Shown one piece after another: positions 42,086 to 52,912 of a stretch of 64,000 nucleotides of DNA; positions within the stretch are counted from its first letter, which is position 1; every line of letters begins with the position of its first letter. The notes under the pieces are model-generated. The model did not search any database, was not told where the DNA came from, and worked only from the letters and a program-made list of their open reading frames with translations. Both the position numbers and the translations under genes were made by a program. The stretch comes from Plutella xylostella (Eukaryota; Arthropoda; Insecta; Lepidoptera; Plutellidae). The DNA is taken from NCBI RefSeq assembly GCF_932276165.1, contig NC_063993.1, positions 10,798,001 to 10,862,000 on the forward strand, written 5' to 3'.

Positions 42086-42283
42086 TCCTAACTAATATTA
42101 TAAATGCGAAAGTAACTGTGTCTGTCTGTCTGTTACTCTTTCATGCCAAAACTACTGAACGGATTCGAATGAAATTTGGTATACAGATAGTCTAGACCCT
42201 GAGAAAGAACATAGGCTACTTTTTATCGCGGTATTCCCACGGTAATTTTTTTAAGGCGAAGCGAAGCGTGCGGAAATAGCTAG
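42086..42283 (+). mobile_element. Non-autonomous Helitron, Lep1 type, copy 2
   Basis: TCCTAACTAATATTATAAAT start, CTAG end between A and T. It differs from copy 1 by scattered changes and a shorter TCTG run. Confidence 0.93.
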
Positions 42284-43585
42284 TAAGTAAGTAGTAATAG
42301 AAGTAAGGTTTAACTCTAATTTTGACTAAGAATATTCTCGTCTAAGTAAGGATGGAGTTCGGAAATTAGCGTGATTAGACGACTTTTCAGACCTGGTAAA
42401 ACTGTATCTTGGTGAAACAAGGATAGATGACGTATTCAGAGAACATAAATATTATGAATAAACTCACCTTCGTTTACGTATACTTATTATCAAGGCTTAT
42501 ACTCCAAGCTATGTTCGTTGTGTTAAGTGTATACTGATTGCATAACAGCTCTCTTTAATCGATTTTTTGTAAGCTAGGTATATCACAGCACCTGAAAGCC
42601 ACATCTATCTACTTTTAGTTCATCCGTATGTACTCAAGTATCCTCATAGTGCCCGTTAACAAAAGTACAGCTACACTCCTTTTTCACCGTATTTTTAGCC
42701 GCAAGTCCAATCGGCGATTAGCTCGCCTATTACCATAAAGGCAAGTAACCTTTCAAGCTGATCCGCACTGGACGGTAAACCACGGTTACTGGAACGATCA
42801 ACGGTTAAGTTATTGTCGAGATGAGCGTGATTGTACGCGGGTCAAGGGGAAATAGGACGCGGCGCCAGAAGGGAAGAAGCTGTGGATACGGCATAATGTT
42901 CTGTAGGATTTAGTTACTAAAAATATTTACTAATTTGTTAGAATTTAATCGAAGAAGCCAAGAATTTACTAGAAGGCTATTAGTAAGTGGAAGAGGAAAT
43001 TTATCCTTTGTATCTGAGAAGCTTTGGCGCAGACAACTGGACACCCTGAACAGGAAAACTTAAGGTGAGACGCTCCAAGCTCCAAAATCAGCAAGGGTCT
43101 ACCTATCGGTATCGTAGGTATCGGATAAAGTAGATTTTAATAAATGTATGGAGAAAAGGCGTCGGCAATGCTGATTAAATGGAGAGGAACTTGTGTGAAT
43201 TTCTATACAAAGAATACTGAATGCAATTCGTACGTTGTCTACGATGCCGAAAGGTGTACTCTTACTTTTAGAAAACGTAGATTAACTTTTTTATAATTCA
43301 GATTTGATCCCTGAACGAAAGATATCCACCATGACAGATAAATTGCCTTCAGTAACTTCACTGATAAATACAACCACTTTACACAGTGCCACATCCACCT
43401 GCCATCCTACCTCCTTCCAGGTCACACCGAGTGAAAGCTCAGCCTGACGGCGGAGACGGCTAGACTAATGTTGGGAAAGCGCTGGTTCAGGCAAATTAAA
43501 CGAGGACGAATTATGCATTATTATTGTAAGAGGTCGTGTTTCTAGGGAAGGTACTACGGTGTAAGACAAGTCGAATAATTCTTAC
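42284..43585. other. Intergenic stretch, nothing recognised
   Basis: Balanced composition in places (42690-42900). No reading frame or repeat end was identified. Confidence 0.3.
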
Positions 43586-43684
43586 AAATATTTTTGGCAA
43601 CCCTATATATTCACATAGGGAACGGAAGGTGCTGCGTAGTTTTTGCAAATCCAATAATTGGGACAAATATTTTTGGCAACCCTA
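43586..43684 (+). repeat. Two 23 bp direct repeats, 76 bp apart
   Basis: ACAAATATTTTTGGCAACCC then TAT occurs at 43586-43608 and 43662-43684. It may be a local duplication or an element flank. Confidence 0.7.
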
Positions 43685-44958
43685 TCCACAGTCCAGTTTC
43701 TGACAGAGGTTTAGTGAAAGATAACATTGCATAGGTATCTACTGATAATAAATATATTGATACGGCTCGCGACCTATCATGAGTACAAATGTACGGCGGC
43801 GTAACGCGAGTGACTCGCTTGCGAGTCACCTCTGACTACCTCTTCGGGGATTGCAGTCGTGAGCATAACTATGTATGTATGTAAATGTAATAAATAAATG
43901 GTGCAACACAGCAACCTCACGTCACTATTCGCTGAATTTAACAAAAGAGTGCCTACGTATTAATATAGCTTGGTAAAATACTTATTTAATACACAATTTA
44001 GCGAAAGATTACCTATTTAAATCGATTTTACTATAATTTACAATCGCTACAATCTCCACATCAATAATCACACTACCATGTTAAAGGTTAACGTTTAAGT
44101 TCGATATAAAAACGTAATTACAAGTTATTTTTATGACAAGCTATTAGGAAAAGTGAGAAATCAATTTCATGGTACTTGAACGATCATATTAAAGGACTTT
44201 TATTAAAAGTTTTAATCAAAAGCTTTACAACCTGTTATTGGTGGATGGTTTTATCCTGTAATTTAATTAGAGTTTCACTCTTCACAACTGTAACATGACT
44301 AAGATTAGTATATAAGTATATGCTAAAACTATGAATAACTCTGTCCTCAATCTTTCTCATCCAGCCACTACTGCCTACCTGTATAAAGTCGTACATAGGT
44401 GCAGCGCAGGCAGGGATCCAAAATGTTTTGAATTTGACACTATTTACTTAAGTAAATGTTACTTCGTTTTGACTTCGCGATGCAATGGTTTCCCTATTCA
44501 TGCTCTCATCTCCACCAACAGCTATCCATTCTTCTTTCTGTTTGTTCTTTCGAGTAATCAGACGAAACAATTCCTTATCTTTTTTTTAATTTTATCGATT
44601 GTAAAAGTATAATCGATCGACTAAGTTTGGGAACAACATGCTTTCCTGAGTCGATGTTGTGATGTTAAGTCAGATTTTTAATAAGATAACGTCGCGTCAT
44701 AACGAAGTGATGTGGACGCGCCTTATGGTGTTGAAACTAAAATGACGTAGCGTCAGCATATCAAATTAAGTAATATAATTAGAAAATAGTGCACGATCTC
44801 AACAAATTTTTGTATAATATAATGAAGATCTATTGAAATTAATTTATTTTAAAGCGCTTAAATATACGTACTTACAAAATATTATAATATACCTCCAAAA
44901 CCGAAAAACACACAAAAAAATGTTTAAAACAATATATTAATGACAATATACCTACCCA
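43685..44958. other. AT-rich intergenic stretch
   Basis: A short RTE-like piece (CTCATCCAGCCACTACTGCC, 44357-44376, minus) is the only recognisable part. The remainder is AT-rich. Confidence 0.35.
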
Positions 44959-44965
44959 TATTAGC

Positions 44966-45222
44966 GACGACCGAATGGCGTAGTGGTTAGTGACCCTGAC
45001 TACTGAGCCGATGGTCCCGGGTTCGATTCCCGGCTGGGGCAGATATTTGTTTAAACACAGATATTTGTTCTCGGGTCTTGGATGTGCCCGTAAAATGGCA
45101 ATAGGCCCGCCCCCTATTACATTGGGACTAACATAACACTCTGGCGAAAAGTGGGTGCAGCAATGCACCTCTGCCTACCCCGCAAGGGAGTACATTAGTA
45201 CAAGGCGTGAGTGCGTGTGTGT
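44966..45222 (+). mobile_element. tRNA-derived SINE (S1), full length
   Basis: Starts GACGACCGAATGGCGTAGTG (A-box region), then GACTACTGAGCCGATGGTCC, the B box GGGTTCGATTCCCGG and GCTGGGGCAGATATTTGTTT, ending in a (GTGTGT) run. TATTAGC at 44959-44965 and 45223-45229 is a 7 bp TSD. It is very close in sequence to the copy at 54734-55001. An antisense frame of 98 codons (44872-45168) is part of the SINE and is not a gene. Confidence 0.92.
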
Positions 45223-45229
45223 TATTAGC

Positions 45230-45409
45230 ACTTCTTTGTTCTTCTTATTAAAAGTACCTATATAGTATAATCAATATTTTCTGCTTTATTCCTATCCACT
45301 CAAGACAAGTACACTGTATGAGCTTGTATAATTATGAAGGATGGTATTAAGAGGATGGGAATCGGATTTAGTCATGTATTTGTACCTACCTATATCCAAA
45401 TAATATTCC
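45230..45409. other. Short AT-rich gap
   Basis: Nothing was recognised. Confidence 0.35.
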
Positions 45410-45656
45410 CACTTGTGTTGCCGACACTACCGGGTTCAATGCATGGTGGATCTTTTTTCTCGTTTGGCCATTAGTTTCTTAATTAATATCCCGCGCCGGC
45501 GAGGTGTGAGCCGGGCCGAATCAATCATAATCAACGGCCATAAAATAGGCTTTATAATCCCAGCGCCAAAGGTTGACGTGCCCTGGGAGTCTTCCGAAAC
45601 GGTGAACTGGGAAAATTTTGCTAAATTTAGGGCCAGCCGCGTTATTTATTTGTAAT
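45410..45656 (+). promoter_or_regulatory. Possible conserved regulatory block (or small exon)
   Basis: Balanced-composition, non-repetitive DNA with dense homeodomain-type sequences: CTTAATTAATATC, GAATCAATCATAATCAACGG (ATCAATCA is an Exd/Pbx-type core), GGCCATAAAATAGG (Caudal/Abd-B-type TTTTATGG on the other strand) and TTTATAATCCC (TAATCC). Such composition suggests a developmental enhancer. The same DNA is open for 80 codons (45413-45655) with protein-like segments (RAESIIINGHKIGF), so an exon cannot be excluded. This reading is an inference. Confidence 0.3.
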
Positions 45657-45686
45657 TATGAAAATAGGAAGACTATAACAGCTTAC

Positions 45687-45802
45687 TACTATATAGCCGG
45701 TAGTGGTAGGATGAGGAAGGCCGAGGACCGAGTGTTGTGGCGCTCCTTGGGAGAGGCCTATGTCCAGTAGTGGATGATTATCGGCTTATGATGTTGATGA
45801 TG
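45687..45802 (+). mobile_element. 116 bp 5'-truncated RTE insertion with 10 bp TSD
   Basis: AACAGCTTAC at 45677-45686 and 45803-45812 flanks the insert. Translation gives MRKAEDRVLWRSLGEAYVQ, a stop, then WMIIGL and stops. The tail is TGATGTTGATGATG. This is the C-terminal end of an RTE protein from the same family as 34414-34850. Confidence 0.88.
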
Positions 45803-45812
45803 AACAGCTTAC

Positions 45813-46640
45813 GAAAAACGCAACTAACCCTAACGTTTAAAATTATTTAGTAGTTACCTATTAATAAAAGCCTCTCACAGTTGTAGCCTTGACCCTGCTT
45901 CATATCTGCTTCCTATTATCAAAAATATGTACATGGCTTAAGTGTTCCTCTGTCTACCTCAGAAAATACTATATACCTACCGACGTAGATGTGTGAGTAA
46001 ACACTCATGTTATGCTTAAAAGTATATTAATACAGTCACCTGCACGAACTCATAATTATGCACGCCCTGCGCCGGACGACTAAAAATAAGCAATATTAAA
46101 AACCAGATGAGACTACAAGCACATGTAAGTGAATTTTACGCATATTATTAAAACATAAAAGATGATCGGTATGATTCATTCCTTATTATTCCGAGGGAAT
46201 CTCGAGACAGTCATTTTTCATACTAATGATTTTGAGTCTTGATGACGGATAAGAAAACTATGCATTTTAATTAAGCTTACATCGTGGTTTGATGTGATCT
46301 AGACATGTTGATAGGTTCTGAGAATTATGTATGATTAGGGTATGTGATGCCGAGGTCAGGAACATACAGGAAATTAATGGTTTAACCTTCAATGTTGCTT
46401 TTTGGAACAAACAAAGCAAACTTTAAGAACGATTTAAAAGAATACAACTAAATGAAAATAAAAGTTTAATATAATTTTTGTGGTAGATAATGTGGGTTTA
46501 CATAATCATATGCCACTTTTTTGATAGAGATAAGTCTCATTTGAACACATGTCTAGTTTTTGTGGGAACGTACGCTATAAAATATATTGCAAGAAGTCAT
46601 CGGTCAATCAGCTTTGGAGGTCACCCAATAATAATAATGG
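45813..46640. other. AT-rich intergenic stretch
   Basis: TACAGTCACCTGCACGAACT near 46033 resembles a single end of the TACAGTCAG family. Nothing else was seen. Confidence 0.35.
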
Positions 46641-46730
46641 TAATATTCTGATGCGCTGATAAATGTACTTCAATGTTGCAGAAAGCGTCTTTCTCGTCTA
46701 GGAGTAATTTGGTGTACTTAATTGTTACTT
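46641..46730. mobile_element. Family M6 internal fragment
   Basis: GGTAATATTCTGATGCGCTG, AAATGTACTTCAATGTTGCA and CGTCTAGGAGTAATTTGGTG are M6 interior landmarks in order. The ends are lost or diverged. Confidence 0.5.
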
Positions 46731-46807
46731 AAAGTGTGATTTTGACGTAAGTGGTAGGTATATTTACTTTTGATAATAAACATATTTGTATTTGTATTGT
46801 ATTTATA

Positions 46808-47005
46808 TCCTAACTAATATTATAAATGCGAAAGTAACTGTGTCTGTCGGTCAGCTACTCTTTCTCGCCAAATTACTGAACGGATTTGAATGAAATTAGG
46901 CATACAGATGGTCTATACCCTGAGAAAGAACATATACTACTTTTTATCCCGGAATTCCAACAGGAAAACTTTTTAAGGCGAAGCGAAGCTCGCGGGATCA
47001 GCTAG
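46808..47005 (+). mobile_element. Non-autonomous Helitron, Lep1 type, copy 3
   Basis: TCCTAACTAATATTATAAAT start, GGCGAAGCGAAGCTCGCGGG hairpin region and CTAG end before T. Same orientation as the other two. Confidence 0.93.
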
Positions 47006-47533
47006 TTTAAGATAATTACAAAAGCAAGAATATTTTTAACCCGTGCCCCGCAGTTCAGTATAAACAACAAAATCGCCATGATCCACGGGAAAATGATGAA
47101 TTAATCGAACTGACCCGATCCGCCGCTGCATTAATCAAATACGCCACAAATTGCGCCAGCGTCATTAGTTGCCACTCACGTATGTAACTTTATAGGGAAA
47201 ACCACAGTTTGAATTAAAAATTATCACCAATATTGATTGACTGTTTGCTGTGTAAATTTTACTCAGGGTAAGCATCCACCTGTCGCCATCGCACGCAACG
47301 ATTGCATCAAATACAGTATAATTTGTCTAGAAATTCATAATTCACACAAGTCCACTTCATAGTAATTGCCAACGCCGTTTCTCCATACATTTTATGGCAA
47401 TATTTTTGATTTGAGGTGTAAGCTTACCTTGAAACATAATAATATGTTACAATAATATCACACACGTATAATATAAGTTAATTTTTATGAGGAGTTTTCA
47501 ACGGGTTAACCTTTTAGCGCAGTTATGTCCTAT
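47006..47533. promoter_or_regulatory. Unique stretch with homeodomain-like sites
   Basis: 47040-47180 is balanced in composition and has GATGAATTAATCGAAC and GCATTAATCAAATACGCC (ATTAAT/TAATC cores) between CCGATCCGCCGCTGC. It could be a conserved non-coding element. The remainder to 47533 is AT-rich. Low certainty. Confidence 0.2.
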
Positions 47534-47541
47534 ACTGAAAA

Positions 47542-47652
47542 ATAACTGAGCGATAAGACCGCCATTTTTGTACATAGTTTATAGTATTTAAGTTATGTAA
47601 GTTTCTTTTATGTGTGTGTGTACAAATAAAGAATATTCTATCTATCTATCTA
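47542..47652 (+). mobile_element. LINE 3' end with (TATC)n tail
   Basis: TGAGCGATAAGACCGCCATT, then TGTACAAATAAAGAATATTC and (TATC)n. ACTGAAAA at 47534-47541 and 47653-47660 is a probable 8 bp TSD. It shares GCGATAAG..CGCC and AATAAAG with 21427-21600. Confidence 0.7.
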
Positions 47653-47865
47653 ACTGAAAATTATGTTGCTCAAATTGATCCTTCAACCTAAAACTTCCTA
47701 ATAATAACATACCTCACGATAAACACAGTAAACCGGCAATTGAAGCGTAACCATGCCATCATATCTTATTTTGATTGTTAAGTTTCCATCCGTTATTTCG
47801 TTTCGGGGAGGCTATAATTTGGGTAGCCCGCCATCAAGAGATAATTTAGTTTATTATAATATATG

Positions 47866-48255
47866 TTGACTACTGCATGGCGTGTGCGTACGCGCATGTT
47901 GTTGAAACGGTAGCGAGTTTGAGTGCATGTGACAGTTGTGACACAGACATTTGCAAAAATGTATACAGGGTTGATAAAAAAAGGCACAAGTACCATAACG
48001 CTTAAGACGGGTGACTAATATACTATACCATTTTATACCTACAGTGTGTCGCAAAAGCCAAAAAGGGTGACTAAACCACTTTTGAGAAAAAATACCCTCC
48101 CAATGTTTAAATATTATTTAGGATAGGGTTTTGGATCGCACCCAAATCCACTAAGTGGTTATTTTTAACTACGGATCCAAAACCCTATCCTAAATAATAT
48201 TTAAACATTGGGAGTGTATTTTTTCTAACCAACAAAGTTCGTATGCAGTAGTCAA
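47866..48255. mobile_element. 390 bp TIR element with a 53 bp internal hairpin
   Basis: TTGACTACTGCAT at the left is exactly mirrored at the right end (ATGCAGTAGTCAA). Inside, 48085-48137 and 48174-48226 form inverted 53 bp arms with a single mismatch (GTTTAAATATTATTTAGGAT core) and a 36 bp loop. It has no coding capacity. It is flanked by AT-rich DNA, TSD unclear. Confidence 0.85.
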
Positions 48256-49964
48256 GTTTACATGTGACTTCACTAAATCACTAATGGTTAAAGTAGTAAA
48301 GGTAAATAATTTGTTCGACTTTAATGAAAAATAATTTATTTCAAATATTTCAATAATTATCAAGATATGAACATCTCGAGGTCATTGACTCTGACCATTT
48401 CGCTGACTCAATACAACGTCTGAACCTGTCATTTTGACGTCCAATTTTGACGAAATTATTCGGTCTTTTGAATCGGTTGTTGTATGTAAATGATGTCAAA
48501 TTATAATGGGACGGATTCTTTTATAATTTCCGCTGCAACTTCAATGAGGTAACATCTTCACCTGCTATGAAGCCATGATGATTTTTTTAATGATTTTTTT
48601 CGGTTAGTAGGTTTGTATTTTAATTTATTTTGTGGTAGTTAACCTTGGTTAGAATAAGCTAAGTAACAACACATTTTAGTTTACCGATTCAAAGAGCGTA
48701 CCTACTACCTTCATTTTAAAATTTTATATGTTTGTATTATAATATGATATTCTTCTAAAATTAAAAATACCTGCTTGTGTGATTTTAATATCGAAAATAA
48801 AAAACAACATTTTCATCTCTTACTCGTAGCATCTTCAGACGGACTAAGTTATAAATAAAATATGTAAATTTTAATACGTGTGTGTACAGGGTACGGAGGG
48901 CCCTATCCAGATTTCTGTCCACAACTCCAGAGACAATGCATAATAGAATACAATAGGTACTTTAAAAAAACACCAAAAGGACATAGAGCACAAATAAGCT
49001 GAGACAATGGCGGTTTTATCGCCAAAAGCAATTTTGTCTAGACGGTCTGTCGTACGGGATATTGGCCTTAAATAAACCATGGACATTGGGTACCTATAAA
49101 GTAGGTAGTTTTACCTACTAGTTTATTTTTTTAAATGTAACGAAAATTTTTGTTGGTCTCGTGACTTTTACGAAGTTCCATAGTCGTAGAACAAAATTTG
49201 ACAAGAATGACCCTCAGAGTCACCTTGTTTCGGCTTGCATGGAAAACGATGTAGCACTAGGTATATAATACTTGGAGAAATAATGAAAAGGTTTCATGAC
49301 TAAGAACTTGGATACATCCTCATCTATCTTAGCTGAAAGGCTATTTGGAGTTGTTTTATATTGTGCAGAGTAACAGATAATGTTAGTCACTCCATCTTGT
49401 CTGTCCGTTTGTTAGGCTGCACATTAGGTACCTTTTGAGCATTCTCTCTTTGCAACTTTTTCCTTTACTCATGCACACTACAGGGTGTTTGCAGAACGGA
49501 ATTGCAAGCCAAAAGAACAAATACTGAATTCCTTAATTCTATATATAGAAAAGGTGTTTTTAACCGATCCGTGAAAACGTCTCGTATGTTTGAGGTCTAA
49601 ATGGAAAATGACAGTTTGCGATTTTTTGACGACTGTCTTTTAAGAAGTAGACTAGACTCTCAAACCACCCGCCCGTCTAACTACATAACTATTGATTGTT
49701 TCAAAGATTAATTGTGCAAAACAAACCAGTGAACCCTTAATAGAAATAAGGCGCAAATTACACTAACATCCATATATCAGGCGGGCACCTGCAGCGGCCA
49801 TGTAATAGCTCGCAGACGTTGATAGATCGAGTGAATCGAGTCCTATTTGAATAATAGCCGCGCAGAAACAATATCCAAATGTAGCGATACCTGGCTGCTT
49901 GATTCAGTGTGGGTTAGTAATGGCAAACGTAAGTTATGGGAAACGTATTCGTGACTGAAATTCA
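48256..49964. other. Intergenic stretch
   Basis: Two isolated element-like ends (TACAGGGTACGGAGGGCCCT at 48886; TACAGGGTGTTTGCAGAACG at 49480) lack partners. No gene was recognised. Confidence 0.35.
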
Positions 49965-50154
49965 ATAGCGAGCAATAAAAAAGTTGCACATAAAAAATAC
50001 TAACCAAATCGCCCTATTTTAAAAAATATTTTAATTTAAAAGTTGAACTCAATACCTATTAATGTATTTTGTTGGTAACATTCTGATGAACTCTTAAATG
50101 TGTTGTAAAAGGAGTAACTTAGTTCAATTGTCACTGTATTTGATTGCTCGTGAG
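49965..50154. mobile_element. Miniature TIR element, family M6
   Basis: AGCGAGCAATAAAAAAGTTG and TGTATTTGATTGCTCGTGAG ends. GTTGGTAACATTCTGATGAA and AGGAGTAACTTAGTTCAATT are the interior landmarks. An open frame at 50098-50283 merely overlaps its right end. Confidence 0.75.
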
Positions 50155-51135
50155 TATAAAAGTTGGAGTAAGTTTATGGTGGCTGGTCGTTTTGATGGAA
50201 AATTTAAACTGAACGATGTATATTATTATTTTATAACATTTTCACCTATTTCGATATTTGTGAGTGTGATTTCACATCTGTAAAAAGTTACTAGATCAGG
50301 CAGTATCCGAGTTTGGATATTTTAGTGTAACCTAAATATTCACCAGAATAATACAATTTACATAGGTGGGTAAACTTTGTTTATTTATGATCGAACTGAA
50401 TTGTAATGTGGATACGACGCTCCTAAACAAGAAATCTCATTTTAATATTTAGGTACATTTTAGTTTTTAAAAATATACAATTATAAATACGCTTCCTTCG
50501 TTTTTCTTAAAAAGTTTCCCCTATATTTCCTAATTTCGCCATTACGATGGTACATTTGAATATCCGGATACGTTTTAACTTGCATACTTCCAAATCGCTC
50601 CCACTAATGACTAAAATAAGTAAATAATTGGTAACTAGTTGTCATCAGCGGAAACAAACCATGTGATTATTAAACACTTTGGTCGCATTGCAGCCGGGTA
50701 GATTGCTGCACATTTCTTCACATTAAAATTCAAGTCACAATTATTGGCCGTTAAGGATGGTTTCACGAATTTGCATGATCACATTATAATGCCTGCTTTT
50801 ATTATAAAACATGATTCCCAAACCGCTACCCGTTTTGAGAACGGTGTATGAACGAAACGATTAAACTGTGCGTATACGAATTATAATAATAGCCAGCATT
50901 TAAAAGGGACTGTGTCCTAATTTACTTAAGCGACTCTTAAACTGGTACAATGTTTTTTTTTTTTGTAAATGAGTTTTTCAGTGGCTTAGGAAATAAACTT
51001 TTTACCTAGACTCTTTATTCTGAACGGAAGTATGAAACAAATAGTGTAACCAAAGTAACATATTAAGTATACACCAGCACCGGCACCTGCCAGATTAGCC
51101 ATCACAGTTACATACACTGACAATCTATCCCCGAA
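50155..51135. other. AT-rich intergenic stretch
   Basis: Nothing was recognised; poly(T) at 50954-50966. Confidence 0.35.
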
Positions 51136-51214
51136 TATTCCCGGCCGGGGATCGAACCCGGAACCTTCGGCATAGCAGTCAGGGTCACTAACCAATACAA
51201 CATTCGGTCGTCCC
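51136..51214 (-). mobile_element. SINE S1-related fragment (tRNA head)
   Basis: Minus-strand GACGACCGAATGTTGTATTG, GTTAGTGACCCTGACTGCTA and the B box GGGTTCGATCCCCGGCC. It carries the CTGCTATGCCGAAGG variant also seen at 31326-31413, so there are two SINE subfamilies. The body is missing. Confidence 0.75.
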
Positions 51215-51313
51215 AGATACACGATCATACTTTTCCTAATTAATTTTAATCTCAATGACTGATGGGTTGAGTAAGGTTATTGAACTTGTGAGTAAGTAAA
51301 AAAAATAGGTTTA

Positions 51314-51454
51314 GCCCCTGTTCCACAATGTCTGGTTAGTCGCTACCTGTCGGATAAAATACATGCTGTCACTGTCTAAAAAATAATAACAGAAAGTGAC
51401 AGCATGTATTTTATCCGTCAGGTAGCCACTAACCAGACATTGTGGAACAGACCC
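51314..51454. mobile_element. Miniature TIR element, family M3, copy 2 (TTA target)
   Basis: TTA (51311-51313) GCCCCTGTTCCACAATGTCT ... AGACATTGTGGAACAGACCC TTA (51455-51457). Arms of about 60 bp are almost perfect inverses around AAAAAATAATAACAG. G/C-rich ends with GGnCCTGTT and a TTA target fit PIF/Harbinger-type miniature elements. 141 bp, as copy 1. Confidence 0.88.
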
Positions 51455-51905
51455 TTACTATATTTTGACATCTAGGTATCCTGTAATATAAAATGCAATC
51501 AAAATGGATTTCCTTAAAGATAGCAGCTTCAAACTACGGTTCAGGTATTGACGTAAAGTAATTGCATACAAAATCATACCTAGCGGTGGTTTCATTATGT
51601 TTGATAGTACTTTATATAGGGTTGCAGGAAAGTCTATCTAAGACGAATTTATTTAACGAAGATACCTATTTTTAAAAACTTTACATAAAATTGTATGAAG
51701 AAAATAATCTAACAATTATTTATTTACTCTGAGTGCATTATAATCATTCAAAAATGGTGATAAAATTGGCCTACTATTAAAATTAATGTCACCATTGAAA
51801 CCCATGGTAGGTATTTAATTTTTTTTATTATTCAAATTATTGTTATTAATTAAAGTTTTATGAATAAATAAAAATTAATCAGGTGCCTTCACCTGATTCT
51901 CATTA
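51455..51905. other. AT-rich intergenic stretch
   Basis: Nothing was recognised. Confidence 0.35.
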
Positions 51906-52335
51906 TTTGCCTTTTAATTGTAATTCGGCGTAGCGAGGCGGCGCGTCTGGTCGCGTGCTGAGCTCGCGTGTCTATGGTTAGAGCTTTTATGCGTTTTCAT
52001 TCCGTAAAGCACGGCGCGCTTCTTGCCCCATATACCTGGCGGACGCGCGGAGGTAACCTACTGGGTACAAGTAATAAAGAAAGAAAGAAGAAAGAAAGAG
52101 AAAGAGGCGCGGGCCTTTTCGGTGCTGGACAACACACACCGCTATTAATTATAAGTTTATATTATGTAAGGTTTTTTTATTTGTTATTTTCTTTTTTTTT
52201 TTCTTTTTTGTTTTTGTGTATTTTTTTGTGGATTTTTGGTGTGTGCTGTGTGGTGTACCGAATAAAGAATTTTTATCTTATCTTTTTTTATCTTTTTTTT
52301 TTTAAAGAAAGAAAGAAGGAGGAAAGAAAGAAAAA
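51906..52335 (+). repeat. Purine/pyrimidine-rich tracts, possible LINE tail
   Basis: A GC-rich start (GGCGTAGCGAGGCGGCGCGT) is followed by an AAGAAAGAAAG tract (52077-52107), a T-rich tract (52165-52215), a LINE-like GTGGTGTACCGAATAAAGAA end with TTATC units (52248-52285) and another GAAAGAAAGAAGGAGG tract (52302-52330). The 168-codon frame across it is low-complexity (poly-F and poly-K) and is not a gene. Confidence 0.5.
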
Positions 52336-52351
52336 AATACGAGTCATTTAT

Positions 52352-52513
52352 ACACTCACGTGCAAAGAAACAGTTCCACTTAAAAATGCAGTTCGCATAC
52401 CAAATGGACACAAAATAAGAAATTTAAACAATATTTACGTTTTTAGTTTCAATAATATTCTGATGCACCTTTAAATGTACTTAAATCGAAACTTTTTCAT
52501 TACCCGTGGATGT
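52352..52513. mobile_element. Miniature TIR element, family M6
   Basis: ACACTCACGTGCAAAGAAAC and GAAACTTTTTCATTACCCGT ends near TA. CAATAATATTCTGATGCACC then TTTAAATGTACTT are the interior landmarks. It is moderately diverged. Confidence 0.7.
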
Positions 52514-52784
52514 AATTATGTAGCTATCACACTCGCAACAATAAGTACTTAGTACCTACTTACTGAACGAGCTTGTCTAGTTTTTTCCAAGAAATCCTGA
52601 AGACATTTTGTGAACAAATAAATGTTACATTGAAGTAATTTTTTCCGATAAAAATGGTTTTCGTGATTTAAATTGGATTCTTATGAAAAAAACATGTTCC
52701 ATTAGTATCTTTTTTGCGCTATATAAATCGACCATTTCTAATGCAACCCTGTATAAGTTTGCCAATATATTTTTCTTCTACCAA

Positions 52785-52912
52785 GTGCCAATTTCTACAT
52801 AGTCCGTTAGAAAATAACCAGGTATAAGTGGTTGACTTTTGACACATCTGTCAAGAATTTTATATGAAGATGACTTATAATTGATGAAGCAATCCAATGG
52901 AGAAATTGGCAC
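52785..52912. mobile_element. Miniature TIR element, family M4, copy 2
   Basis: GTGCCAATTTCTACATAGTC and CCAATGGAGAAATTGGCAC ends. TGACACATCTGTCAAG and TATATGAAGATGAC match copy 1 (19547-19694) in opposite orientation. The TSD is worn (CAA/TAA). Confidence 0.8.

Noticed and set aside
44872..45168. 98-codon minus-strand frame with a protein-like N-terminus (MHCCTHFSPECYVSPN...)
   Set aside because: The same peptide appears antisense in the SINE at 54790-55089. It is translated SINE sequence, not a gene.
51968..52474. 168-codon plus-strand frame
   Set aside because: It runs through T-rich and GAAAG simple repeats and an M6 element; composition is F/K-rich low complexity.
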